Part shown: piece by piece, positions 13,631-24,140 of the stretch
How the letters are laid out: each line of letters begins with the position of its first letter
Numbering within the stretch: position 1 is the stretch's first letter
Origin: Typhlomys cinereus
Lineage: Eukaryota; Chordata; Mammalia; Rodentia; Platacanthomyidae
Direction of reading: 5' to 3'
NCBI GenBank assembly: GCA_023101885.1
Contig: JALPQD010000826.1
Location: forward strand, 400,561-464,560
DNA length: 64,000 nt
Program-made: the position numbers and the translations under genes
Notes under the pieces: model-generated
The model's input: the letters and a program-made list of their open reading frames with translations, nothing else
Databases searched by the model: none
Told to the model about the DNA's origin: nothing

Positions 13631-13797
13631 AATTTCTCCTGAACATAAAAAGTTACAACGTATGAACATCTACAGGATTGTTATCACTGAGAAGAGAAAG
13701 TGAAACATGTGAATTTGACGTGTCCTCACTTGGTCACTATTTTCAAGCTCTTTACAAGCCTAAACATAGTTGGTAGAATCAGTACAAAACAAATGTT
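13631..13797 (+). repeat. Satellite monomer type S2 (representative)
   Basis: 167 bp, the most divergent type. It has CATAAAAAGTTACAACGTAT, TTATCACTGAGAAGAGAAAG, CACTTGGTCACTATTTTCAA and ACATAGTTGGTAGAATCAG, and it lacks the GTGCAC palindrome present in most other types. The solo LTR is inserted in a monomer of this type. Confidence 0.85.
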
Positions 13798-13997
13798 CTT
13801 TTCTCCAGAATACAAAGTTTTACAGTCTAGAAACCAGTGTAGGATACTTATCACAAAAGAGTGCACATGCTACATATGACTTCCCAGAAATGGACACGTG
13901 CTACATATGAGTGTGAGTCCTCTTCACTTGGTTCACTATTTTGGAAAGAAATGACATGCATGAACATGTTTCATGGAAACGTCGTACGAAAAGTGTG
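13798..13997 (+). repeat. Satellite monomer type S3 with 31-bp duplication (representative)
   Basis: 200 bp because of the extra internal segment; S3 in the 10-mer zones is about 168 bp. Diagnostic features are TTCTCCAGAATACAAAGTTT, CAGTCTAGAAACC, GTGCACATGCTACATATGAC and ACATGCATGAACATGTTTCA. This copy still has the 5-mer-zone form, although the unit it belongs to continues as a 10-mer. Confidence 0.85.
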
Positions 13998-14166
13998 ATT
14001 TCCTCTTGAACACAAAGAGTTACAGTATAGAAACTTCTGTACTACACTTATGCTAAAGAAGTGCACTTGCAACATTTGACTCAGAGTCCTCCTCATTTGG
14101 GTCACTATTTTGTAAAATCATGGCCTGTGTGAATAGGTGGCATGCAAATGTCACAAAACAAGCATG
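13998..14166 (+). repeat. Satellite monomer type S4 (representative)
   Basis: 169 bp. Markers are ATTTCCTC(C/T)TGAACACAAA, ACACTTATGCTAAAGAAGTG, TTTGACTCAGAGTCC and TTTTGTAAAATCATGGCC. The 10-mer-zone form contains an exact TGACTCA (AP-1-type) heptamer; the 5-mer-zone form reads TAACTCA. The L1s at 43325 and 59741 are both inserted in S4 monomers. Confidence 0.85.
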
Positions 14167-14336
14167 ATTTTCTCCTGAACGCAAATGTTACAGTATACTA
14201 ACTTCTGTAGGATACTTATCCCTAGGAATTACAGTATAGCAACATTTGGCTCTGAATCCTCCTCACTTAGTTCACTATTTTGAAATTTCATGGCCTGTGT
14301 AAACATGTCCCATGCAAATGTCACAAAACAAGGATG
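14167..14336 (+). repeat. Satellite monomer type S5 (representative)
   Basis: 170 bp. Typical S5 markers are GAACGCAAATGTTACAGTAT, ACAAACTTCTGTAGG, CCCTAAGAGGTGCACTTCC and TTTGGAAATTCATGGCC. This copy has a local rearrangement around 14224-14245, where GTGCACTTCC is replaced by a second ATTACAGTATAGC-like stretch. Confidence 0.75.
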
Positions 14337-14503
14337 ATATTCTCCGGAATACAAATGTTGCAGTGTAGCAACTTCTCTAGGATACTTATCCCCTAGAAGT
14401 GCACTTCCTATATTTGATCCTGAATCCTCCGCACATGGTTCACTATTTAGGAAATCATCTCCTACATGAATAGGTTCCATGGAAACGTCGCAAAACAAGT
14501 GGG
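14337..14503 (+). repeat. Satellite monomer type S6 (representative)
   Basis: 167 bp. Markers are CAGTGTAG, ACTTCTCTAGGATACTTATC, CTTCCTA(T/C)ATTTGAT, TCCTCCGCAC, and AAATCATCTCCT followed by ATGAATAGGTTCCATGG. The U1 retropseudogene lies in a monomer of this type. Confidence 0.85.
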
Positions 14504-14671
14504 ATTTTATGCAGGACAAAAAGAGGTACAGTATCGAAACTTCTGTAGGATACTTACCACTAAGAAGTGCACTTCCAACATTTGACTCTGAGTCCTCCTC
14601 ACTTGATTCACTATTTTGGAAAATCATGTCTGTGTGAACATGTTCCAGGGAAACATTGCAATACAAATGTG
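14504..14671 (+). repeat. Satellite monomer type S7 (representative)
   Basis: 168 bp. Markers are ATTTT(A/C)TGCAG, AAGAGGTACAGTATCGAAAC, GATACTTACCACTAAG and CTCACTTGATTCACTATTTT, ending in TGTTCCAGGGAAACATTGCA. The ATACTTACC at 14550-14558 is, on the minus strand, a 9-nt complement of the U1 snRNA 5' end. Confidence 0.85.
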
Positions 14672-14842
14672 ATACTCTCCTGAGCACAAAGAAAGACAGT
14701 ACAGAAACTTTGGTGGGATAATTACCACTAAGAAGAAGAGCACTTGCGCCATTTGACTCTGACTCCTTCTCTCTTGGTTCACTATTTTGGAATATCATGG
14801 CTAGCGTGTAAATGATCTATTGACTGTCGCACAACAAGTATG
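14672..14842 (+). repeat. Satellite monomer type S8 (representative)
   Basis: 171 bp. Markers are ATACTCTCCTGA, GAAACTTTGGTGGGATA, AAGAAGAAGAGCACTTG, GAGTCC/ACTCC followed by TTCTCTCTTGG, and TGGAATATCATGGCT. The longer spacer before GCACTT explains the extra length. Confidence 0.85.
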
Positions 14843-15010
14843 ATTTCTCCTAATCACAAAGAGTTCCAGTATAGAAACTTCTGTAGCATACATGTCCCAA
14901 CGAAGAGCACTTGCATCATTTGACTCTGAGTCATCCTCATTTCGTAACCTTTTTGGAAAAATCATATCCTGCTTCAAAATGTTCCATGGAACTGTGGCAC
15001 AACAACTGTA
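14843..15010 (+). repeat. Satellite monomer type S9 (representative)
   Basis: 168 bp. Markers are CTCCTAATCACAAAGAGTT (usually CTCCTGATCACAAAGAGTT), CCCAACGAAG, GACTCTGAGTCATCCTCA and GGAAAAATCAT, with a TTCCATGGAA dyad and GTGGCACAACAACTG at the end (ACTGTGGCAC in this copy). Confidence 0.85.
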
Positions 15011-15179
15011 ATTTTCTCCTGAACACAAAGAGTTACAGTATAGGAACTTCCGTTGGACATTTACCAGTAAGATGTGCACGTGCAATATTTGAATCTGAAC
15101 CCTCCTCACATGGTACACTGTTTTGGAAAATCATGGCCTGCGTGAACATGTTATATGCAAATGTCGCAAAACAAATATG
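15011..15179 (+). repeat. Satellite monomer type S10 (representative)
   Basis: 169 bp. Markers are GTATAGGAACTTCCGT, TTACC(A/G)GTAAGA, TGCACGTGCAATATTTGA (an exact CACGTG E-box), CTGAACCCTCCTCAC and GTTATATGCAAATGTCGC (an exact ATGCAAAT octamer). It closes the 10-mer unit and is followed by S1. Confidence 0.85.
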
Positions 15180-15359
15180 ATCTTCTCTTGAACACAAAGT
15201 GTTACAGCATAGAATCTTCTGTAGGATACTTATCCCTAAGAAGTACACTTCCAACATTTGACTCACAGTCCTCCTCACTTGGTTCACCATTTTGGAAAAT
15301 CATGGCCTGCGTGAACATATTCCATGAAAACGTCACAAAAACAGTGTGATTTTCTCCTG

Positions 15360-16310
15360 AACATAAAAAGTTACAACATACGATCATCTACAGGATTCTT
15401 ATCACTGAGAAGTGAAAGTGAAACGTGAATTTGACGCTTCCTCACTTGGTCACTATTTTCAAGTTCATTAGAGGCCTGAACATAATTGGTAGAATCAGCC
15501 CAAAACCAATGTTGTTTTCTCCAGAACACAAAGTTTTACCGTCTAGAAACCAGTGTAGGATACTTATCGCAAAGAAGTGCACATGCTAGGTATGACTGTG
15601 AGTCCTCTTCACTTGGTTCACGATTTGGGATGCTTGAATATGTTTCATGGATACGTCGTACAACAAGTGGGATTTCCTCTTGAACACAAAGAGTTACAGT
15701 ATAGAAACTTCTGTACGACACTTATGCTAAAGAAGTGCACTTGCAACATTTGACTCAGAGTCCTCCTCACTTGGTTCACTATTTTGTAAAATCATGGCCT
15801 GTGTGAATATGTGCCATGGAAATGTCACAAAACAGGTATGATTTTCTCCTGAAGGCAAATGTTACTGTATACAAAATTCTGTAGGATACTTCTCCCTAAG
15901 AGGTGCACTTCCACCATTTGACCCTGAATCCTCTTCTCTTGGTTCACTATTTTGGAAGTTCATGGCCTGCGTGAACATGTTCCATGCAATTGTCACACAA
16001 CAAGTATGATATTCTCCTGAATGCAAATGTGACAGTGTAGAAACTTCTCTAGGATACTTATCCTCAAGAAGTGCACTTCCTACATTTGATTCTGAATCCT
16101 CCGCACATGGTTCACTATTTAGGACATCATCTCCTACATGAATAGGTTCCATGGAAACGTGGCAAAACTAGTGGGATTTTATGCAGGACACAAAGAGGTA
16201 CAGTTTCGAAACTTCTGTAGGATACTTACCACTAAGAAGTGCACTTCCAACATTTGACTCTGAGTCCTCCTCACTTGATTCACTATTTTGGAAAATCATA
16301 CCTGCGTGAA
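15360..16310 (+). repeat. Block duplication C, copy 1 (offset ~4,377 bp)
   Basis: S2 through S7 of this unit match 19740-20690 by shared private variants: AGTTCATTAGAGGCCTGAAC, GATTTGGGATGC or GATTTTGGATGC in S3 with an 8-11 bp loss, GGATACGTCGTACAACAAG, GAAGGCAAATGTTACTGTAT and GCACATGGTTCACTATTTAG. The S2-S5 part also recurs at 23100 and 23759. Confidence 0.8.
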
Positions 16311-19100
16311 CACGTTCCAGGGAAGCATTCCAAAACAAGTGTGATACTCTCCTGAACACAAAGAATTACAGTACAGAAACTTTGGTGGGGTACTTACCGC
16401 TAAGAAGAGCACTTGCAACATTTGACTCTGAGTCCTTCTCTCTGGTTCATTATTTTGGAATATCTTGGCTTGCGTGTAAATGTTCCATTGACTGTCGCAC
16501 AACAAGTGTAACTTTTTCCTGATCACACAGAGTTATAGTATAGAAACTTCTGTAGGATACATATCCGAACGAAGTGCACTTGCAACATTTGACTCTGAGT
16601 CATCCTCACTGGGTTAACTATTTTGGAAAAATCATGGCCTGCTTCAACATGTTCCAGGGAAATGTGGCACAACAAATGTTACTTTCTCCTGAACACAAAG
16701 AGTTACACTATAGGAACTTCCGTAGCATACTTACCAGTAAGAAGTGCACGTGCAATATTTGACTCTGAACTCCCCTCACTTGGTTCACTATTTTGGAAAA
16801 TCATGGCCTGCCTCAACATGTTAAATGCAAATGTCGCAAAACAAGTGTGATCTTCTCCTGAACACAAATTGTTACAGTACAGAATCTTCTGTAGGATACT
16901 TATCCCTAAGAAGTGCACTTCCAACATTTGACTCTCAGTCTTCCTCACTTGGTTCACTCTTTTGGAAAATCAAGGCCTGCTTTAACATGTTCCATGTAAA
17001 TGTGGCACAACAACTGTTATTTTCTCCTGAACACAAAAAGTTACAGTATAGAAACTTCTGTAACCACACTGATCCTAAAAAAGTGCACTTGCATCATTTG
17101 ACTCAGCGTCCTCCTCACTTGGATCTCTATTTTGGAAAATCATGGCCTGTGTGAACATGTGCCATGCAAATGTCACAAAACAAGTATGGTTTTCTCGAGA
17201 ATGCAAATGTTACAGTATACAAACTTCTGTAGGATACTTATCCCTAAGAGGTGCACTTCCAGCATTAGACTCTGAATCCTCCTCACTTGGTTCACTATTT
17301 TGGAAATTCATGGCCCACGTGAACATGTTCCATGCAAATGTCACAAAACAAGGATGATTTTCTCCTGAACGCAAATGTTACAGTGTAGAAACGACTCTAA
17401 GATACTTATCCCGAAGAAGTGCACTTCCTATATTTGATTCTGAATCCTCCACACTTGGTTCACTATTTTGGAAATCATCTCCTGCATGAATAGCTCCATG
17501 GAAATGTCGCCAAACAAGTGTGATTTTATGCAGGAAAAAAAGAGGTACAGTATCGAAACTTCTGTAGGATACTTACCACTAAGAAGTGCACTTCCAACTT
17601 TTGACTCTGAGTCCTCCTCACTTGGTTCACTATTTTGGAAAGTCGTAGCCTGCGTGTACATGTTCCATGGAAGCATTCCAAAACAAGTGTGATACTCTCC
17701 TGAACACAAAGAATTACAGTATAGAACCTTTTGTGGGATACTTACCGCTAAGAAGAACACTTGCAACATTTGACTCTGAGTCATTCTCTCTTGGTTCACT
17801 ATTTTGGAATATCATGGCTTGCGTGTAAATGTTCTATTGACTCGCACACAACAAGTGTGACTTTCTCCTGATCTCAAAGAGTTACAGTATAGAAACTTCT
17901 GTAGGATACGTGTCCCAACGAACTACACTTGCAACATTTGACTCTGAGTCATCCTCACTTGGTTAACTATTTTGGAAAAATCATGGCCTGCTTCAACATG
18001 TTCCATGGAAATGTAGCACAACAAATGTTATTTTCTCGTGAACACAGAGTTGCACTATACGAAGTTCCGTAGGATACTTACCGGTAAGAAGTGCACGTGC
18101 AATATTTGACTTTGAACCCTCCTCACTTGGTTCACTATTTTGGAAAATCATGGCCTGCGTGAACATGTTTTATGCAAATGGCGCAAAACAAGTGTGATCT
18201 TCTCCTGAACACAAAGTGTTACAGTATAGAACATTCTGTAGAATACTTGTCCCTAAGAAGTGCACTTCCAACATTTGCCTCTCAATCTTCCTCACTCGGT
18301 TCACTCTTTTGGAAAATCAAAGCCTGCTTGATCATATTCCATGAAAACATCACAAAACCAGTGTGATTTCCTCCTGAACATAAAAAGTTACAATGTATGA
18401 ACATTTACAGGATTCTTTTCACTGAGAAGTGGAAGTGAAACATGTGAATTTGACGCTTCCTCACTTGGTCACCAATTTTCAAGCTCATTACAGGCCTGAA
18501 CATAGTTGGTAGAATCACCAAAAAACGAATGTTGTTTTCTCCAGAACACAAAGTTTTACAATCTAGAAACCTGTGTAGGATACTTATCCCAAAGAACTGC
18601 ACATGCTACATATGACTGTGAGTCCTCTTCACTTGGTTCATACTTTTGGAAGGGAATGACATGCATGAACATGTTTCATGGAAACGTCGTACAACAAGTG
18701 TGATTTCCTCCTGAACACAACGAGTTACAGTGTAGAAACTTCTGTACGACACTTATCCTCAAGAAGTGCACTTGCAACATTTGACTCAGAGTCCTCCTCA
18801 CTTGGCTCACTATTTTGTAAAATCATGGCCTGTGTGAACATGTGCCATGCTAATTTCACAAAACAAGTGTGATTTTCTCCTGAATGCAAATGTTACAGTA
18901 TACAAACTTCTATAGGATACTTCTCCCTAAGAAGTGGACTTCCAGCATTGGACTCTGAATCCTCCACATGTGGTTCACTATTTTGGAAATTCATGGCCTG
19001 AGTGTACATGTTCCATGCAAATGTAACAAGACAAGTATGAGTTTCTCCTGAACGCAAATGTTACAGTGTAGAAACTTCTCTAGGATACTTATCCCCAAGA

Positions 19101-19112
19101 AGTGCACTTCTG
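19101..19112. repeat. Target-site duplication of U1 retropseudogene (left)
   Basis: AGTGCACTTCTG directly precedes the T-tract and is repeated exactly at 19293-19304. The length and position fit an L1-mediated retroposition duplication. Confidence 0.9.
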
Positions 19113-19292
19113 TTTTTTTTTTGTTTTTTTTTTTTTTACAGGGGAGAGCGCGAACGCAGTCCCCCACTAACACAAATTATGCAGACGAGTTTCCCACATT
19201 TGGGGAAATCGCAGGGGTCAGCACATCCGGAGTGCAATGGATAAGCCTCGCCCTGGGAAAACCACCTTCGTGATCATGGTATCTCCCCTGCC
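19113..19292 (-). pseudogene. RNU1 pseudogene: U1 snRNA processed pseudogene with A-tail, lacking the 5' splice-site recognition end
   Basis: On the minus strand 19292-19139 reads as U1 snRNA from nucleotide 11 to the 3' end (154 of 164 nt). It starts GGCAGGGGAGATACCATG and includes the stem-loop I region (complement of CCTTCGTGATC near 19265) and the Sm-site AATTTGTG (complement at 19171-19178). It ends with the 3' CTCCCCTG stem. I see about three substitutions relative to the canonical mammalian sequence. An A-rich tail (T-tract 19113-19137, interrupted by one G) follows, and a 12-bp AGTGCACTTCTG target duplication flanks the copy. The first ten nucleotides, which pair with 5' splice sites, are exactly missing and the upstream flank is satellite, so no U1 promoter (PSE/DSE) is present. 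It is a dead retrocopy inserted into an S6 monomer. Confidence 0.95.
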
Positions 19293-19304
19293 AGTGCACT
19301 TCTG
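19293..19304. repeat. Target-site duplication of U1 retropseudogene (right)
   Basis: Exact second copy of AGTGCACTTCTG. The S6 monomer resumes in register with GAATCCTCCGC immediately after it. Confidence 0.9.
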
Positions 19305-19739
19305 AATCCTCCGCTCTTGGCTTACTATTTTGGAAATCATACTCTGCATGAATAAGTTCCATGGAAAAGTAGCAAAACAAGTGTGATTTTCTGCAGAACA
19401 CAAAGAGGTAGAGTATTGAACCTTCTGTAGGATACTTACAACTAAGATGTGCACTTCCAATATTTGACTTTGAGTCCTCCGTACTTGGTTCACAATTTTG
19501 GAAATTCATAGCCTGCGTGAACATGTTCCAGGGAAACATTGCAAAACAAGTGTGATACTCTCCTGAACACAAAGAACGACATTATAGAAACTTTGGCGGG
19601 ATACTTAACACTAAGAATAAGAGCACTTACAGCATTTGACTCTGAGTCCTTCTCTCTTGGTTCACCATTTTGGAAAATCATGCCTGCGTGAACATATTCC
19701 ATGAAAACGTCACAAAACCAGTGTGATTTTCTCCTGAAC

Positions 19740-20690
19740 ATAAAAAGTTACAACATATGAACATCTACAGGATTCTTATAACTGAGAAGTGAAGGTGAAA
19801 CGTGAATTTGACGCTTCCTCACTTGGTCACCATTTTCAAGTTCATTAGAGGCCTGAACATAGTTGGTAGAATCAGCCCAAAACCAATGTTGTTTTCTCCA
19901 GAACACAAAGTTTTACCGTCTAGAAACCAGTGTAGGATACTTATCGCAAAGAAGTGCACATGCTAGGTATGACTGTGAGTCCTCTTCACTTGGTTCACGA
20001 TTTTGGATGCATGAACATGTTTCATGGATACGTCGTACAACAAGTGCGATTTCCTCTTGAACACAAAGAGTTACAGTATAGAAATTTCTGTAGGACACTT
20101 ATGCTAAAGAAGTGCACTTGCAACATTTGACTCAGAGTCTTCCTCATTTGGTTCACTATTTTGTAAAATCATGGCCTGTGTGAATAGGTGCCATGCAAAT
20201 GTCACACAACAAGTATGATTTTCTCCTGAAGGCAAATGTTACTGTATGCAAAATTCTGTAGGATATTTCTCCCTAAGAGGTGCACTTCCACCATTTGACT
20301 CTTAATCCTCCTCTCTTGGTTCACTATTTTGGAAATTCATGGCCTGCGTGAACATGTTCAATGCAATTGTCACAAAACAAGTATGATATTCTCCTGAATG
20401 CAAATGTTACAGTGTAGAAACTTCTCTAGGATACTTATCCCCAAGAAGTGCACTTCCTACATTTGATTCTGAATCCTCCGCACATGGTTCACTATTTAGG
20501 AAATCATCTCCTACATGAATAGGTTCCATGGAAACGTCGCAAAACAAGTGGGATTTTATGCAGGACACAAAGAGGTACAGTATCGAAACTTCTGTAGGAT
20601 ACTTACCACTAAGAAGTGCACTTCCAACATTTGACTCTGAGTCCTCCTCACTTGATTCACTATTTTGGAAAATCATACCTGCGTGAACAT
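19740..20690 (+). repeat. Block duplication C, copy 2
   Basis: Partner of 15360-16310, with the same shared variants in S2-S7. Its end (20395-20850) also matches 14340-14800, showing that several overlapping blocks were copied in this zone. Confidence 0.8.
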
Positions 20691-22504
20691 GTTCCAGGGA
20701 CACATTGCAATACAAATGTGATACTCTCCTGAGCACAAAGAAAGACAGTACAGAAACTTTGGTGTGATAATTACCACTAAGAAGAAGAGCACTTGTGCCA
20801 TTTGACTCTGAGTCCTTCTCTCTTGGTTCACTATTTTGGAATATCTTGGCTTGCATGTAAATGTTCTATTGACTGTAGCACAACAAGTGTGACTTTCTCC
20901 TGATCACAGAGAGTTACAGTATAGAAACTTCTGTAGGATACGTGACCCAACGAAGTGCACTTGCTTCATTTGACTCTGAGTCATCGTCACTGGGTTAACT
21001 ATTTTGGAAAAATCATGGCCTGCTTCAACATTTTCCATGGAAATGTGGCACAACAAATGTTATTTTCTCCTGAACACAAAGAGTTACAGTATATGTACTT
21101 CCGTTGGACACTTACAGATAAGAAGTGCAAGTGCAATATTTGACTCTGAACCCTCCTCACTTGGTTCACTATTTTCGAAAATCATGGCCTGAGTGAACAT
21201 GTTATATGCAAATGTCACAAAACAAGTATGATCTTCTCCAGAGCACAAAGTGTTATAGTGTAGAATCTTCTGTAGGATACTTATCCCTAAGAAGTGCACT
21301 TCTAACATTTGACTCTCAGTCCTCCTCACTTGGTTCACCATTATGGAAAATCAAGGCCTGCATGAACATATTCCATGGAAACGTCACAAAACAAGTGTGA
21401 TTTCCTCTGAACATAAAAATTTACAACCTATGAACATCTACAGGATTCTTATCAGGGAGAAGTCAAAGTGAAACATGTTAATTAGACGCTTCCTCACTTG
21501 GTCACTGTTTTCGAGCTCATTGCAGGCCTGGACATAGTTGGTAGAATCAGCACAAAACGAATGTTGTTTTCGCCAGAACACAAAGTTTTACCATCTAGAA
21601 ACCTGTGTAGGATACTTGTCCCAAAGAAGTGCACATGCTACATATGACAGTGAGTCCTCTTAACTTGGTTCACGTTTTTGGAAGGGAATGACATGCATGA
21701 ACATGTTTTATGGAAACGTCGTAGAACAAGTGTGATTTCCTCCTGAAAACAGAGTTACCGTATAGAAACTTCTGTACGACACTTATCCTAAAGAAGTGCA
21801 CTTGCAACACTTGACTCAGAGAACTCCTCACGTGGCTCACTATTTTGTAAAATAATGGCCTGTGTGAACATGTACCATGCATATGTAACAAAACAAGTAT
21901 GATTTTTCTCCTTAATGCAAATGTTACAGTATACAAACTTCTGTAGGATACTTCTCCCTAAGAGGTGCACTTCCAGCATTTGACTCTGAATCCTCCACAC
22001 GTGGTTCACTATTTTGGAACTTCATGGCCTGAGTGTACATGTTCCATGCAAATGTCACAAGACAAGTATGAGTTTCTCCTGAACGCAAATGTTACAGTGT
22101 AGAAACTTCTCTAGGAAACTTATCTAGGATACTTATCCCCAAGAAGTGCACGTCTGAATCCTCCGCACTTGGTTCACTATTTTGGAAATCATACCCTGCA
22201 TGAATAGGTTCCATGGAAAAGTCGCAAAACAAGTTTGATTTTCTGCAGAACACAAAGAGGTACAGTATCGAACCATCTGTAGGATACTTACAACTAAGGA
22301 GTGCACTTCCAACATTTGACTTTCAGTCCTCCGCACTTGGTTCACAATTTTGGGAAATCGTAACCTGCGTGAACATGTTCCAGGGAAACATTGCAAAACA
22401 AGTGTGATTCTCTCCTGAACACAAAGAACGACATTTTAGAACCTTTGGTGGGATACTTAACACTAAGAAGAAGAGCACTTGCAACATTTGAGTCTGAGTC
22501 CTTT

Positions 22505-23684
22505 TCTCTTGGTTCACTATTTTGGAATATCATGGCTAGCGTGTAAATGATCTATTGACTGTCGCACAACAAGTATGATTTCTCCTAATCACAAAGAGTT
22601 CCAGTATAGAAACTTCTGTAGCATACATGTCCCAACGAAGAGCACTTGCATCATTTGACTCTGAGTCATCCTCATTTCGTAACCATTTTGGAAAAATCAT
22701 GGCCTGCTTCAAAATGTTCCATGGAAATGTGGCACAACAACTGTTATTTTCTCCTGAACACAAAGAGTTACAGTATAGGAACTTCCGTTGGACACTTACT
22801 GGTAAGATGTGCATGTGCAATATTTGAATCTGAACCCTCCTCACATGGTTCACTGTTTTGGAAAATCATGGCCTGCATGAACATGTTATATGCAAATGTC
22901 ACAAAACAAATATGATCTTCTCTTGAACACAGAGTGTTACAGCATAGAATCTTCTGTAGGATACTTATCTCTAAGAAGTACACTTCCAACATTTGACTCA
23001 CAGTCCTCCTCACTTGGTTCACCATTTTGGAAAATCATGGCATGCGTGAACATATTCCATGAAAACGTCACAAAAACAGTGTGATTTTCTCCTGAACATA
23101 AAAAGTTACAACATATGAACATCTACAGGTTTCTTATCAGTGAGAAGTGAAAGTGAAACATGAATTTGACGGTTCCTCACTTGGTCACTATTTTCAATTC
23201 ATTAGAGGCCTGAACATAGTTGGTAGAATCAGCCCAAAACCAATGTTGTTTTCTCCAGAACACAAAGTTTTACCGTCTAGAAACCAGTGTAGGATACTTA
23301 TCGCAAAGAAGTGCACATGCTACGTATGACTGTGAGTCCTCTTCACTTGGTTCACGATTTTGGATGCATGAACATGTTTCATGGATACGTCGTACAACAA
23401 GTGGGATTTCTTCTTGAACACAAAGAGTTACAGTATAGAAACTTCTGTACGACACTTATGCTAAAGAAGTGCACTTGCAACATTTGACTCAGAGTCCTCC
23501 TCACTTGGTTCACTATTTTGTAAAATCATGGCCTGTGTGAATATGTGCCATGCAAATGTCACAAAACAAGTATGATTTTCTCCTGAAGGCAAATGTTACT
23601 GTATACAAAATTCTGTAGGATACTTCTCCCTAAGAGGTGCACTTCCACCATTTGACTCTGAATCCTCTTCTCTTGGTTCACCAT
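22505..23684 (+). repeat. Block duplication B, copy 2
   Basis: Partner of 14770-15950 at a constant offset near 7,735 bp. It shares the rare GGCTAGCGTGTAAATGATCT and CACTTGCATCATTTGACTC variants. Confidence 0.8.
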
Positions 23685-23758
23685 TTTGGAAAATCATGGC
23701 CTGCATGAACATATTCCATGAAAACGTCACAAAAACAGTGTGATTTTCTCCTGAACAT
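23100..23758 (+). repeat. 659-bp S2-S3-S4-S5 block, tandem copy 1
   Basis: A four-monomer block bearing AGGTTTCTTATCAGTGAGAA, AGTTTTACCGTCTAGAAACC and GGATGCATGAACATG is followed at once by a second copy starting at 23759. The join is an S5-to-S1-end hybrid monomer (TTCTCTTGGTTCACCATTTT) that re-enters S2, giving a short local period of about 659 bp. Confidence 0.8.
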
Positions 23759-24140
23759 AAAAAGTTACAACATATGAACATCTACAGGTTTCTTATCAGT
23801 GAGAAGTGAAAGTGAAACGTGAATTTGACGCTTCCTCACTTGGTCACTATTTTCAATTCATTAGAGGCCTGAACATAGTTGGTAGAATCAGTCCAAAACC
23901 AATGTTGTTTTCTCCAGAACACAAAGTTTTACCGTCTAGAAACCAGTGTAGGATACTTATCTCAAAGAAGTGCACATGCTACGTATGACTGTGAGTCCTC
24001 TTCACTTGGTTCACGAGTTTGGATGCATGAACATGTTTCATGGATACGTCGTACAACAAGTGCGATTTCCTCTTGAACATAAAGAGTTACAGTATAGAAA
24101 CTTCTGTACGACACTTATGCTAAAGAAGTGCACTTCCAAC
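23759..24140 (+). repeat. 659-bp block, tandem copy 2 (partial)
   Basis: Repeats 23100-23480 with very few differences (S2, S3 and the start of S4). It diverges after about 24140, where S4 passes into an altered monomer with a short AGTATGATCTTCTGAGC-like S1 start near 24224. Confidence 0.8.

Larger units (their letters stand above)
14770..15950 (+). repeat. Block duplication B, copy 1 (offset ~7,735 bp)
   Basis: This 1.2-kb stretch (end of S8 through S5) closely matches 22505-23684. Both share rare variants not seen elsewhere, such as GGCTAGCGTGTAAATGATCT, GAAGAGCACTTGCATCATTT and GTACACTTCCAACATTTGAC. The constant offset of about 7,735 bp indicates copying of a multi-monomer block rather than independent evolution of single monomers. 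Confidence 0.8.

Noticed and set aside
19113..19292. Functional U1 snRNA gene
   Set aside because: It lacks the first ten nucleotides, has a genomic A-tail and target duplication, and has no U1 promoter elements upstream.
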